Positions 51,576-62,429 of a DNA stretch of 64,000 nucleotides are shown piece by piece (position 1 is the first letter of the stretch; every line of letters begins with the position of its first letter). The position numbers and the translations under genes are program-made. Source of the stretch: Nematopogon swammerdamellus (taxonomy: Eukaryota; Arthropoda; Insecta; Lepidoptera; Adelidae); NCBI GenBank assembly GCA_946902875.1, contig OX336340.1, positions 14,151,566 to 14,215,565 of the forward strand, given 5' to 3'. Below the pieces are notes generated by a model, which searched no databases, had not been told where the DNA came from, and worked only from the letters and a program-made list of their open reading frames with translations.

Positions 51576-51917
51576 ACTGTATTATACGAAATCACAAAAT
51601 GTTAGGATGGTTTCGAGTACCTGTGGTTTTCGGCAATTGAAATAATATTTAAAAGGGCCAAGGTGTGTAATTCATAATTTTATAATACTTGTAATAAGAG
51701 AGATGATCTTGATAGTTCTAAATTGAATTATTTTCTTAAATTATTCCGATATCCGTAGAAACCGTTACTTCACAAAAAGTCATAATGGAGTGGGTTAGGT
51801 CAATTTAAATGTTAATTGAATAAAATAAAAAAACTTATCCCGCCAACGTGCCACACATCTTTTAGGGTTCCGAATAGCGCGCTATATGCACATCCCAATG
51901 TACTGTCGAAACAGCTT

Positions 51918-52290
51918 GCGGAACAATCATCAACCCGTATCGATCCACTGCTGGACATAGGTCTCTCCCAAGGCACGCCACCACACGCGGTCTTCCGCTC
52001 TTCTTATCCATCTACTCCCACCGCCTAGCCGGTGGACGTCCCATGCTACGTTTGCTTGTATGTGGCCTCCATTCGAGCACACGCCTACCCCAGCGATTGA
52101 CGGGTCTGCTGCGACAGATGTGCCCAGCCCACTGCTACTTCGGTTTGCAAATTTTCTGAGTAATATCGACTACTTAGGTTCTTTGTCGTATTTCTTCATT
52201 ACGAATTTTATCGATCAAAGTAACTAGCGGTAGTAGTCCGACTTCTATCTACCCACCCGGGTCGGTCGAAACGTATGCGCACGTACTTTC
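51918..52290 (-). mobile_element. RTE-type LINE 3' fragment
   Basis: The minus strand reads WGRRVLEWRP, GRPPARRW and a CPAVDRYGLM-like end, the same 3' region as at 21374-21520 but longer. Frames are broken by stops. Confidence 0.7.
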
Positions 52291-52934
52291 AGGACCTCAT
52301 GTATGAATGGTATTTAACCTAACCTGACCTAACCAGGGAAACAAAATTTGGCCAGACTTCAATGTATGTATAACTTATGTTTTATCTGTTTGTGATTTGA
52401 TTAGGCTGTCTGTTTTCTAACAATTTAATAAATAAATAAATATATACAATACAATATTTTTGATTACCATTGAATGTTTTTCATCTTGACACTAAAGTGA
52501 AAGTTAAAATATAACAGTTTCTTTATTATCTTATATTACATTTGAATTTCCAATTTCTTGTAAACATTGGACATGTTTTTAGTAATTGAATTTTTAGTTA
52601 ATTAGGGCAATTGATACTTTCTAATATTTTAAATTGAAGAAGTTAAGCTTTTCCCTGCATACTCGTATTATTCTGAACGCGGAGATGCAGTGTTGAAGTA
52701 ATAGTGAAATCCAAAGCCAGATTTATCCGAACTCCTAAAATGCAAAGTTGATGGAGCTCCAAACCGGTCACACAGTTACCTACAACACATCTCGTTTAAA
52801 TAATAGATAAATGCGCCTTTCGCAAACACCTACCGCTATTATTAGTCCAAATTTATTGCATTCCGTTAAGTTGCTTTGAGTTAGACTAGCGTAGACGGAA
52901 AAACAATAATTATTATATTTATGATCGAAGGAGG

Positions 52935-53935
52935 CTGGCGACCCGACCCGGCCGCGTATATCGAAATGCTACTTCAATACGTCGAACTAAGACGAACGAG
53001 TAAGCATTTCCAAACGATAAACACGCCTAAATACTGCTCCAATACGTCTCAGATGGTGACGTACTGCAGTAGTATTTCAAGTTATATAACGCGCGGCAAA
53101 ATTGGGGTTATCCTAATTCTGTTTGTCAACGTGAAACTGATACTAAAGGAAGGCTACGAACTAACATAGGCTTCACGTTAAAAGATATAAAGAGAGTATA
53201 TAGCATGACAAATAAAGCAAATAGAGTACGACAAAAGAATGATAGTTTAATTGGTAATAAAGAATAATTATTTTATTCAATGTTTTTTGTCACATGGTGC
53301 GTTATTTTTGATATTGAAAGCTATATTATGGGATCGTTTTTTGGACTTCGACTTTCTAATTTGGTAGGACGCCCAGCTTAGATCTTTCCTCCTGATATTC
53401 CCCTGTTTTTCCGTCACGCAATCATGGAAGTTGGCTGCACTTTGATCTTCTTGGATCAATATCCTCAATTGGATAAATAACCTCAATTCCTTATGTTTGA
53501 CTATCAATTTTCTCAATGAGGAGTTGAGTAGGTATGTATGTAAAGTTTAGCGTCAAAAAATAGAAAGCATCTACCTGTAATGACTGACTGACTGACTGAC
53601 TGAAACGCTGACTAACTGACTGATTGACCTGTAATTGTGGTATGTTGCTCGTATTTACGTCACTTTGAAGGACTTGGCCAATGCGTGCGATGCGAACTGA
53701 TCATTTATTTTGTGGATTACATCGTTGTAATTGTTGACGAATAGGATTAGGGTTCCTAGTACATCTAAATGCGTAATTACTTAGAAATCCTACTGCAGCA
53801 CGTCACCGTCTGAGACGCATTGGAGTGGAGCAGTATTTACGCACGTTTATCATTTGGAAATACTAATCCAGTTCGTCCCAGCCCGCGGGGACATATTGAA
53901 GTAGCATTTCGATATACGCGGCCCGGCCGCGCGCC
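52935..53935. repeat. 1-kb element with inverted arms of about 145 bp
   Basis: The left arm (about 52935-53075, CCGGCCGCGTATATCGAAAT, GCTACTTCAA, ACTGCTCCAA) recurs inverted at about 53765-53935. Arms are about 80% alike by eye. It ends at a (TC)n tract (53936-53957); a (CTGA)n tract is at 53577-53605. No coding region is recognised; the ORF at 52921-53169 follows the arm and is not supported. Confidence 0.75.
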
Positions 53936-54456
53936 CTCTCTCTCTCTCTCTCTCTCTATCACACCGCAATATTCATATTAAAATGAAATTAGATATGCAT
54001 AATAAAAACGTGCGCGATTTTTTTATGCATAAAGTACCGTTGCCCAAATAGAAGTAGGCGATGTAGTTCCGTTTTTATGATCGCCCTCGCTCGCTATTGA
54101 TCGGCCATTATTTTATACCTATCATACCGGTAACAAGATCGAAGTAGGTATGTAGTTACAAAATTACGATAATGTTATTGAAATTGGGTTCGTGTGTACC
54201 TGCGTACCTATACGTACCTACTTTTTTTATGTAATCCGGTATGGGTGGCTGACTCAGAGGGGCCAAAGCACATGCTCTGATCAGCCAATATCACCTCCAA
54301 GAAGGTAGCTACCATACCGGAGACTGCCCTGGATTGCTGGCTATACTGGACTAGAGGAGAACACAACCGAGGCTGCTATGCGGCCAACTTACATCCAGTA
54401 CGGTGGTACCAACCCAGTCGGCTACAATTTGAGCCTACCACCTAGTAACCTACTTA

Positions 54457-54850
54457 TTTTTTTATGGAAACTGACACGGTTGGCTGCATCCATCACCTAT
54501 TACATCCGTGATGTCAGCCCATAACACCTTTGGTGAACGAGGTGCCATGTCAGTGCTTCCTTTTGGTAGTGTCGGCTGAACTGAACTGGACGGAAAGAAA
54601 ACACGAACTATTTACATAGCCGTTTCAATTGACCTTTAATTCAGTGCGTTGGTATTAATCCGGGCGGGATAAACCCTATCACCTAGTTAAGGTAAGAAAG
54701 GAAGGGAACCTACAGTTTTACGTGGAATCCGAACGACAGTCAGCCTCCAACGTTCGAGCGGTCACCCATCCATATACTGACCACGCCCAGGTGTGCTTAT
54801 GATCAAGACCGACAGTCGACCGATCGCACCACTGAGCTACCGAGGCTGAC
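54457..54850 (-). mobile_element. Full-length tRNA/5S SINE, minus strand
   Basis: The minus strand begins GTCAGCCTCGGTAGCTCAGT, then GGTGCGATCGG, a 5S-like GTGGTCAGTATATGGATGGG, TGACCGC, B box GTTCGGATTCC, the family body and a poly(A) tail. This is the best head sequence in the window. Confidence 0.85.
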
Positions 54851-55217
54851 GACTCTACTTACTCGTAGATTGGAGATATACTTGGGTAGCCCTAAAAAGT
54901 TGTTATGAGTATCGTATATATGTAAATATATAATACCTACGTTTTATATGTACCTATATTGTGGCTACATTCTAATATTAATCGAAATTTAAATAAGTTT
55001 ATACCTACTTTGGAATTTTTTTGATATGAATTTGTTTGATAATTTATTTAACCTTCACTTCGTCTTAGAACTCCCTGAGGAAAAATACTCGTGTAAAGAG
55101 TATCAAATATATGAAATAGTGGAAACAACTACAGAAATACGTATCTTTTCATTAGTCCGTAAATAATGTTGCAAGTGGAACATTTAGATACATTTTTAAT
55201 TTGATTTAATTTCCATG

Positions 55218-55428
55218 ATTTTTTATGAAACCTGATTTGCTACTACTGGCTACTTCGCCCACTACAGTAGTGATGTCAACCTATCACACCTTAATTACCG
55301 AACTAGGTATCACGTCAGTGCTTCCCTTTGACCATGTCGACTACACTGAATTAGGCATTAAATATGAAAAAAAAAAATTTATAGCCGTTTCGATCGAATC
55401 TCATTCAGTGCGGTTGTATAAATACGGA
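55218..55428 (-). mobile_element. Old SINE 3' fragment (tRNA/5S family)
   Basis: Diverged reverse copy of the SINE body, still with TCACACC, GTCAGTGCTTCCCTTTG and ATAGCCGTTTCGA. The 97-codon plus frame here is a by-product. Confidence 0.65.
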
Positions 55429-55538
55429 CCATCCAGTAATGTACCGTTTTACATAATATGTGGTTTTATTGAAAACATATTCGCAATAAAAATCTACTCA
55501 TGGATGTATTTATATTAAATGGAACCGTTTTTCAACAG

Positions 55539-55756
55539 GTGTGAAGCCGTTTTCGTGCAGCCTCTGTCCGAAATCCTTCACCAAAAAGCACCACCTGAAG
55601 ACTCACCTCAACTATCACACAGGGGACAAGCCTTACCACTGTCCGCGCTGCCTCCTCGCATTCTCGCAGTCCTCCAACATGAGGACCCATCTCAAGAAGT
55701 GTAACGCCGCACCTGGCGACGCCTCCGTCATCTCTCCAGTGGTGACACCCACTTGA
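55539..55756 (+). CDS. BTB-C2H2 zinc-finger protein, last coding exon
   Basis: 218 bases after a TTTTTCAACAG acceptor; phase 1 fits exon 6 and restores SGVKPF. Finger 7 is CSLCPKSFTKKHHLKTHLNYH. Finger 8 is CPRCLLAFSQSSNMRTHLKKC, a C2HC variant in which the last His is Cys. The stop TGA at 55754-55756 follows a short Val/Thr/Pro tail. Confidence 0.88.
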
Positions 55757-55874
55757 TGGCATCTCGGCTCGGTCTAATATGGAAATGTTTAGTTTACGCT
55801 CGTTCGCAATGGTTCCGTCGTCGTCGCTTAAAGCGAACAGCTTTATCCGTTACTACCACAGAATATAAAAAGCT

Positions 55875-56054
55875 ACAGATGTTTTATCTCACGAGCGCGG
55901 GTGAGCCATACTTGTAGTTGTAATGCGTATAGATAGACACACGCTCCTGTGTGCGTAAGTACAGGTAGCGTTACACACACACACAGGAGCGCGTGTCTAT
56001 ACGCATTACAACTACAAGTATGGCTCACCCGCGCTCGTGAGATAAAACATCTGT
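55875..56054. repeat. Foldback with arms of about 75 bp
   Basis: ACAGATGTTTTATCTCACGA at the left is matched by TCGTGAGATAAAACATCTGT at the right. It lies 119 bp after the stop codon of the BTB-ZF gene, probably in its 3' UTR. Confidence 0.93.
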
Positions 56055-56344
56055 AATAGAAGTATAGCGCGATGGCACATTGTACGTGCGTACCACAAGT
56101 AAGCGTAGCTCCGCGCACTTTAATTAAGTCAATATCAGTCGCCTGCAATTACTGTCACCGAAACCATCAAGTTATAACAATACATAAAATGCCTTATTGT
56201 TAATTGTTTATTAATTATCATCTCTTGGCAGTACACTGCGCTCAGAATTGTCATATTCCGCCAGTTCGATTATCACAGCGAAGAAGAACTGGCAAGAACC
56301 TTCACTGGAATTTGTTTAAATTTGTTTTGATAGCAAAAAAACCT

Positions 56345-58570
56345 GTTAAGTGAGAACGTTATTCACTCATAGAGGGTTCCGTAGCTATGTGCTCCTTCTT
56401 GCACGTATAGCGAGTGTGCGCAGCAATCAAGCTGTCGCACTCGCGCGTATCTCGCGTTCGGCAGAGCTTATTCTGTATTGATATAGGGAGTCCGTCGTAT
56501 CTATTTAGCAAGTAAGATAGCAACCTAATTACACGTGTTCACCGATAGATGGCGTGATACCTCATCCCGCCATCTATTGGTGACCGTTTTAGTAGATAAA
56601 ATGATTGAATTTGAAGTTGAACACATATTATTCTGTGAAAATGTCAACCGGCTACCACTTACGGTTCAAAGATACAGCCCTCGGACGGACATCGGATAGA
56701 CAGACGGCGTATTTATAGGTTTCCGTATGGATACTGAACCTTAAAATGGTAGCCGCACTAAAAAATAGCCTAAAGGTTGTAAGTTCCAACTTGGAGGTAA
56801 AAAAAATCGAAAATGTTTGTAAGTACTGTAATTTGGTTAGACTGGTATTGTACAACTAAGTCATCTTTAAGCCTATTACTAAGCCTATGTCGTCGTCTGT
56901 CTTTCTGTCCGTCTGTTTGTCTGAGGGCTGTACCTTTTGAACCGTAATAGATAGCCGGTTGAAATCTTAACAGAATATGTGTTATGATGGCGGATATCCC
57001 AAAAAATCATGAAAATAAAATATTAAGCGGTGATTTTTTTTTTAACCGTCAACCGTGATTATATTGCAAACGCTAAAGTAAATCCACATAATAAAAAACC
57101 GGTCAATTTCGTGGTAGTACGGAACCCTCGCTGCGCGAGTCCGACTCGCACTTGGTCGTTTTTTTTGTTTGTTTTTACTCTATCGTAAAATCGGTAATAC
57201 AAGCGCCGAACTTGGTGTGATTATAATGCAAATTCTAAAGTAAAACCACAAATCATAAAGACCGGCTATTTACGTGGTGGTACGGAACCCTCGGTGCACG
57301 AGTCCGACTCCCACTTGGCCGGTTTTTTTAAATGTTCTTTGATTACCCCGGTGAAGGTGAAGGTGATCGTGAGAAAACTGTGCTCTAAGAATACTTACAT
57401 TGTTGTGCCAAGGTTGACTAAAAGAAATTGCAACAATTCTAGAACAAGTTACACGTAATTAGTCTGTGTAGTAAGAGTGAGATAAACCTAAAATGTTGTC
57501 CTTACTTTGCCGATGTGTTGATCCTGCTTAAGGCGACAACACTGTGCGGCACAGCGGTTAAGTCGTACATGTATGTCGTTTAAAATAAGAAGATTTTTGT
57601 GTTTAAGAATCAGTGTTCATAGAAGTTAAGAGAAGGCTTAACTAAGTATTTTTTTAGATTAAAGAAACGTTGTTACAGTTTTTAAGTATTCATATTTATA
57701 TCTCTAATGAATTAGAACGGAATAGATAGTACGAGTATATTAATAGGTAGTCATTAAAATATACATAAATAAATAAAACATAAGGCTTTGTTATAATTTT
57801 GGAGTTTTTTTACATTAAAGAATTTAGTAAATTGCGTATTTATTTATTTGTTCATAACCTTAGTTCACACAATAAATCCGAAATCTCAAGTGTCCTCTAA
57901 AAGTCGAAGCAGTAGCTGAGTCTACCGCGTAATAGTCGCCGCAATAAATCTAAATAGCCGATCGAAAATGATCAAGCACGCAAATACAAGAAGCTACAAA
58001 ATAGTGGTCTATTTTTTTATAGGCGAAGCTATGGTATTACGGTATGCCCTATGCTGTATAGGAGCATTACACATCCATTGATCATCGCCGCGCGGTGATT
58101 ATCATCACTGCGATGACAAATGAGAAGTTATTGCCCGGGGACATCTGATCGATTTCAACGATGGAATGTGATCGGTCATGTCTATGCATCATTTATTTCT
58201 TGATGGCGCTCCATATAATTTCGAATGTTGTACTCCCAAACCTTTCTAACGCATTTAAATAAATAATGGTACGTGATCTATAAGTAACATTATGTATTAA
58301 TTGCTTTTTAGGTTTCCGTATCCCGTACGGAAGCCTATTACTAAGCCTGCGCCGCGCCGTCTGTCTGTCTGTCCTACTGCTGTATCTTGGGAACCGTAAT
58401 AGGTAGCCGGTTGAAATTTTCACAGAATATGTGTTATTATGGCGGATATAACAACAAATAATAAAAAATAGAAACAGTTAAAAATTAAGGGGGTTCCCAT
58501 TCAAGAAAAGTGTTTTTTTTGTGGTGCGGAAACCTCGGTGTGCGAGTCCGACTCGCACTTGGCCGGTTTT
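56345..58570. repeat. Cluster of GGTTCCGTA-type interspersed repeats
   Basis: Copies at about 56345-56745, 56868-57325 and 58305-58570, with GAGTCCGACTCGCACTTGG and CCGTCTGTCTG tracts. Between them (57330-58300) I see no gene; AATAAATAAAA near 57765 could be a poly(A) signal but is not tied to a transcript. Confidence 0.6.
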
Positions 58571-58574
58571 TTTA

Positions 58575-59984
58575 TATTGGCAGTTAAAATTACTCAGGCA
58601 CTCAGTGACTTTATGGTGTAGCGTAATTTCCCTTGCTATCTCACAACTATTTTTATGGTTTTGCATCGGAGACGTATGTATAGCATTCAGATGGGAACCC
58701 CGGCCGTAATACATTTTAGCCGAGTTTTCTCCTTTGAAGTACTTATGTAAACGTTCTCAACATTGAGGATTGCTTATAAAGAAATAAAAAAAAAATTCAA
58801 TGAAAAGGTGTTCTAAACATGTTTTTAGCACACGGGGCAATAAAATACTTTTTCAAATATCTAATACCAAAATATGTAATCGAAAAAAAAACATCGAAGC
58901 CAAAGAACAGAATGTATGCTTCTAAGGCGCCCGCGAAAATTCCTATAAAATAAAATCCTAGACTGAAATCAACCTCAACCAATAAACCCAATCCAACTTG
59001 TTCTTGGCGCTTGAAGCGCCCACAAATATTCTTATACTTAAAATAAAATATTAGATTGAAATGAAGCTTAACTACAAATACAACTGTGCTTTTTCGTGGT
59101 GTCGAAGGCGCCTCCAAAAATCAATTATGAAATTAAAACATTCATGCAATATAAAAAACTGTAAGGAAATACAAACCAAAAATTGTTCTACCAATAATAG
59201 TAAAAAAAATTTCAACAAACAAACAATAATTATGTATGTTATGAAAGGGATGATCCTTCACCCGAAACTGAATAACTTTTGTTCTATGACTTTTAATTTG
59301 AAGGTTTTTTTTTCTTTTATTCATACAGAAGTGCCGAAAACATTTAAAGTTTGACATTAAATAAATAGTAATAACATTATGTTTCAAAAATGTTTAGTTT
59401 CACATACAGATTAAGTTTTCGGTGAAATAAAAAAAAAATGCCTTTCATAAATAATGTCTTGCAATACAGTACTTTCCTAGCACTTATTATAGAGTAAATA
59501 TTTTCGATTTAAAGAGTCATATACCTACTTGTACATGGATGGAAATGATGAATAAATAAAATAATTTATTCCGACACCACATGAGCGATGATCTTGATAG
59601 TAAGTGCGTGTAAGTAGACTTGTGGCTTGTCACACAGTTAATCTGTCATTCATATCATATCTATGGTTCATCAATACATTTCCTCTGCCAGTTCTACGAT
59701 GAAGGATTATCGCTAGAGCTCTCCACCATAAGTATTCAAACTTATGTGTGAAATTCTACAGATCAAACAGATTGTGTTGCGTACAAAGTTGCGTGTCTAT
59801 TTGATATCATCTGCTGATTATGAGATACTTATATTTATATATCTTTTTTTGAAATTCACAAACTAATCCAACTTTAGAATCCAATACATGCTGGTTTGTT
59901 CAATAGGGATTGTCACAAATTTGGACTGTGAAATAGTCTCTCCTTACTACGTTGATGTCCTGCCTGCCTGTAGTACTTAGGTAA
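58575..59984. other. AT-rich stretch, no gene seen
   Basis: Short open frames in poly(A/T)-rich DNA with no recognisable domain. Confidence 0.4.
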
Positions 59985-60045
59985 ATACCACGATAATTTT
60001 GGCATTACTACATAATATGTAGTAATGCCAAAATTATCGTGGTAT
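59985..60045. repeat. Perfect short palindrome
   Basis: Arms of about 30 bases with ATACCACGATAATTTTGGCA mirrored by TGCCAAAATTATCGTGGTAT. Confidence 0.9.
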
Positions 60046-60060
60046 GTTATATGATATGAA

Positions 60061-60510
60061 TGCTTTAGATAATAATATATTATTCAATGTTCTTTATTTC
60101 ACATTTTTATATATACATTCATATTAATTTTACATATATTATAACTATAAAAAGTAATAAAAATACACAAAATTAATACAAACATTAAAAATAAAAATGG
60201 TAATACCGCCGGTGGCGGGAGGCAGGCCTCCAAGCACGCCGGCGGGTGCAGGCCGTGGCTACGGAGCTCTCCGGGACGACGCGAGGCAAGCTACGAGCGA
60301 TAGGTGGTGGTACTAGACACGTAGGCCACCACCACCCCCATCTCGGAGAGCTCCGTATCCGTCGGACCGCTGGGCGACGACACGCAGCCATTTCATACAA
60401 CATGATTGTCGCGCGTGCGTCACCGTTACGCACTTTGCCGCCACACCGGTAGCGGGGGCTGTAGACGAAGCATGCAGCCCCGATAATATATTATATTATT
60501 ATCTAAAGCA
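60061..60510. mobile_element. 450-bp element with TGCTTTAGATAATAAT ends
   Basis: Inverted ends TGCTTTAGATAATAATATAT (60061) and its reverse complement ending at 60510. The left half is AT-rich; the right half (60205-60480) is strongly GC-rich with an inner inverted motif GGAGCTCT/AGAGCTCC. No flanking duplication is obvious. ORFs of about 80 codons in the GC-rich part are not recognised. Confidence 0.6.
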
Positions 60511-60840
60511 ATGGAAAATATTACTTTACATTTCCACAACGTGGAACTCTGGCAGATTTATTAGATACCCGACAATTTTAGCCAGCTGTCCTGGTTACAT
60601 TAGTACCTGTCATGGTATATACATACATGCATACATACATTACCCAGAACTGTGCCGTCCTGGAGTGACTTTCAACGGCCAGGCCAATCAAAGGCCAACT
60701 CCATTACCGTAAACCGTAAGTCAACTGCATTATTATGAGCAGCATTCGTGTAAATTTTAATTAAAAATTTAAAACGAGACCCCGTGCCAGACCACCGTTT
60801 AGGATAGGTTAGGTTGAGTTTAGCTGGTTTATGTTAGCTT

Positions 60841-60861
60841 GTTAGGTTAGGTTAGGTTAGG
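60841..60861 (+). repeat. Short TTAGG run (insect telomere-type motif)
   Basis: Four GTTAG/GTTAGG repeats in an otherwise ordinary region, with related TTAGG words just upstream. Confidence 0.7.
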
Positions 60862-60864
60862 AAA

Positions 60865-62300
60865 GTTTAATTTATGTTTCGATAAACGTTTGATTGGCCA
60901 GGCTGAGTTAAGTGAAGTACATTCGTATTGTTTTGTTCGGCGCTAGTAAACATCTTACATTATTATATTATAAACTTACACAATCAATGAAATCATATCA
61001 CAAGAGCAGTACATTTAATATTTTTTGTTTACATTTGATATGTCGCGTCTCCGGAAGTTTCCCGTAATAGTATATTTCTATTTGTTTATGAATTGGTAGG
61101 GCTTTTTGTTTTAGATTTTATGTTTACTTTTAGTTAATTTATTTTATCCTTGTTTTAAATTATATAATTCTACCAATATGTGTTATTATTTATTAATTAT
61201 AATACGCTAGTACTATTATTCAGTATTCTGTGGTTATAGAAAAGGATTCAGTCAAAATACTTAGGAGCTTATAAGCCTTGTTTTTATCCACTGCTCATGT
61301 TGGCAGGTTACTTATAAGGTTAATGTTGAATATTAACAAAATATTCATATGTATTTCGAATTTAGTGTGCGGCATATTTAATCTTTCCTAAGCAGTGGTC
61401 ACGGAAAAGAGTAATAATATTATATTGCTTGTTATTAAGTCAATCGAAATTTACTGCCTGTTTATATGAGCAATAAGTTATAGAATGTGCGAAGTACCAT
61501 TAGGTTGGAAGTGATCACTGATCAGGCGTCTAAGGTTTATATTGAGCAATAGAAAAATGGTACAGTTAAAATGTTGGCAGTGCTTAACGCCAATAATGTG
61601 TATGTGAGCGACACAATTTCGTTGCTACGCCTACAACGTGAGAATTCGGTGCGATGGACATAGCTTAAGTTAAAATATTATTATCGAAAGTCGTTCGAGT
61701 AATCTTGGTTGCTACAACCGAATATGCTACACTGGGCTTGGGTGGGCCGTAGGCCTAATAGTGCTATCCCGTTATAAAAGACACGTTTTTTTTTGTGAAA
61801 TAGAAACTGACACACACAGTAGATACACATCTAAAATTTTATTACAGTTGTAAGATCGACTACTATCGATAGATGGCTTAGCCATGATTTTAATTTAAAA
61901 TAGCGAATACCGAGCGAAAATTATTTATGAACATTTATAAATTAATAGAGACTTCTTAAGGATTTTGTGATTTAATTTAGATTTTAGTTTTTTAAAAACT
62001 TAAGTTTTAATGTTGTAAATTGATTATGTTGAGTGTATGGGCCTGCAAATAAATAATGATATGATATGATTTGATTTGTAGAGCTACAATGTTTAGCTTT
62101 ATAAGCACTAGCTTTGGTTTGCAGTTTTGATCGTGTGGAATTATTAGCTTTTTAAAAACTCTTCTGGTAGTACGCATTGTAGTATGTTTGTAAGTAAGTG
62201 TACCTTTTTGTTTGTCTTTTACGCTTTTCCTAACACTCGCGCGCCCCGGGACCATCGCCGGGGCCCGTTTCTGTAAAATTTGAGCTCGCAGCGCAATTGC
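60865..62300. other. Gene-free stretch
   Basis: AT-rich, with no coding region or RNA gene I can support. Confidence 0.4.
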
Positions 62301-62307
62301 TAAAATG

Positions 62308-62425
62308 TTTTTTTACTACATCCGTTATGTCAGCCCATAACACCTCGGTGAACTAGGTGCCATGTCAGTGCTTACCTTCGGTCGTGCTGGCTACACTGAA
62401 CTGAACGGAAAACACGAACAATGTA
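62308..62425 (-). mobile_element. SINE 3' fragment (tRNA/5S family)
   Basis: Minus-strand copy with CATCCGTTATGTCAGCCCATA (plus-strand reading) and CACTGAACTGAACGGAAAAC. Confidence 0.75.
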
Positions 62426-62429
62426 CCGA

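Noticed and set aside
54780..54850. tRNA gene on the minus strand
   Set aside because: A and B boxes exist but no cloverleaf forms; it is the SINE head.
60841..60861. Telomere or telomere-fusion site
   Set aside because: Only about four TTAGG-like units with ordinary sequence on both sides.
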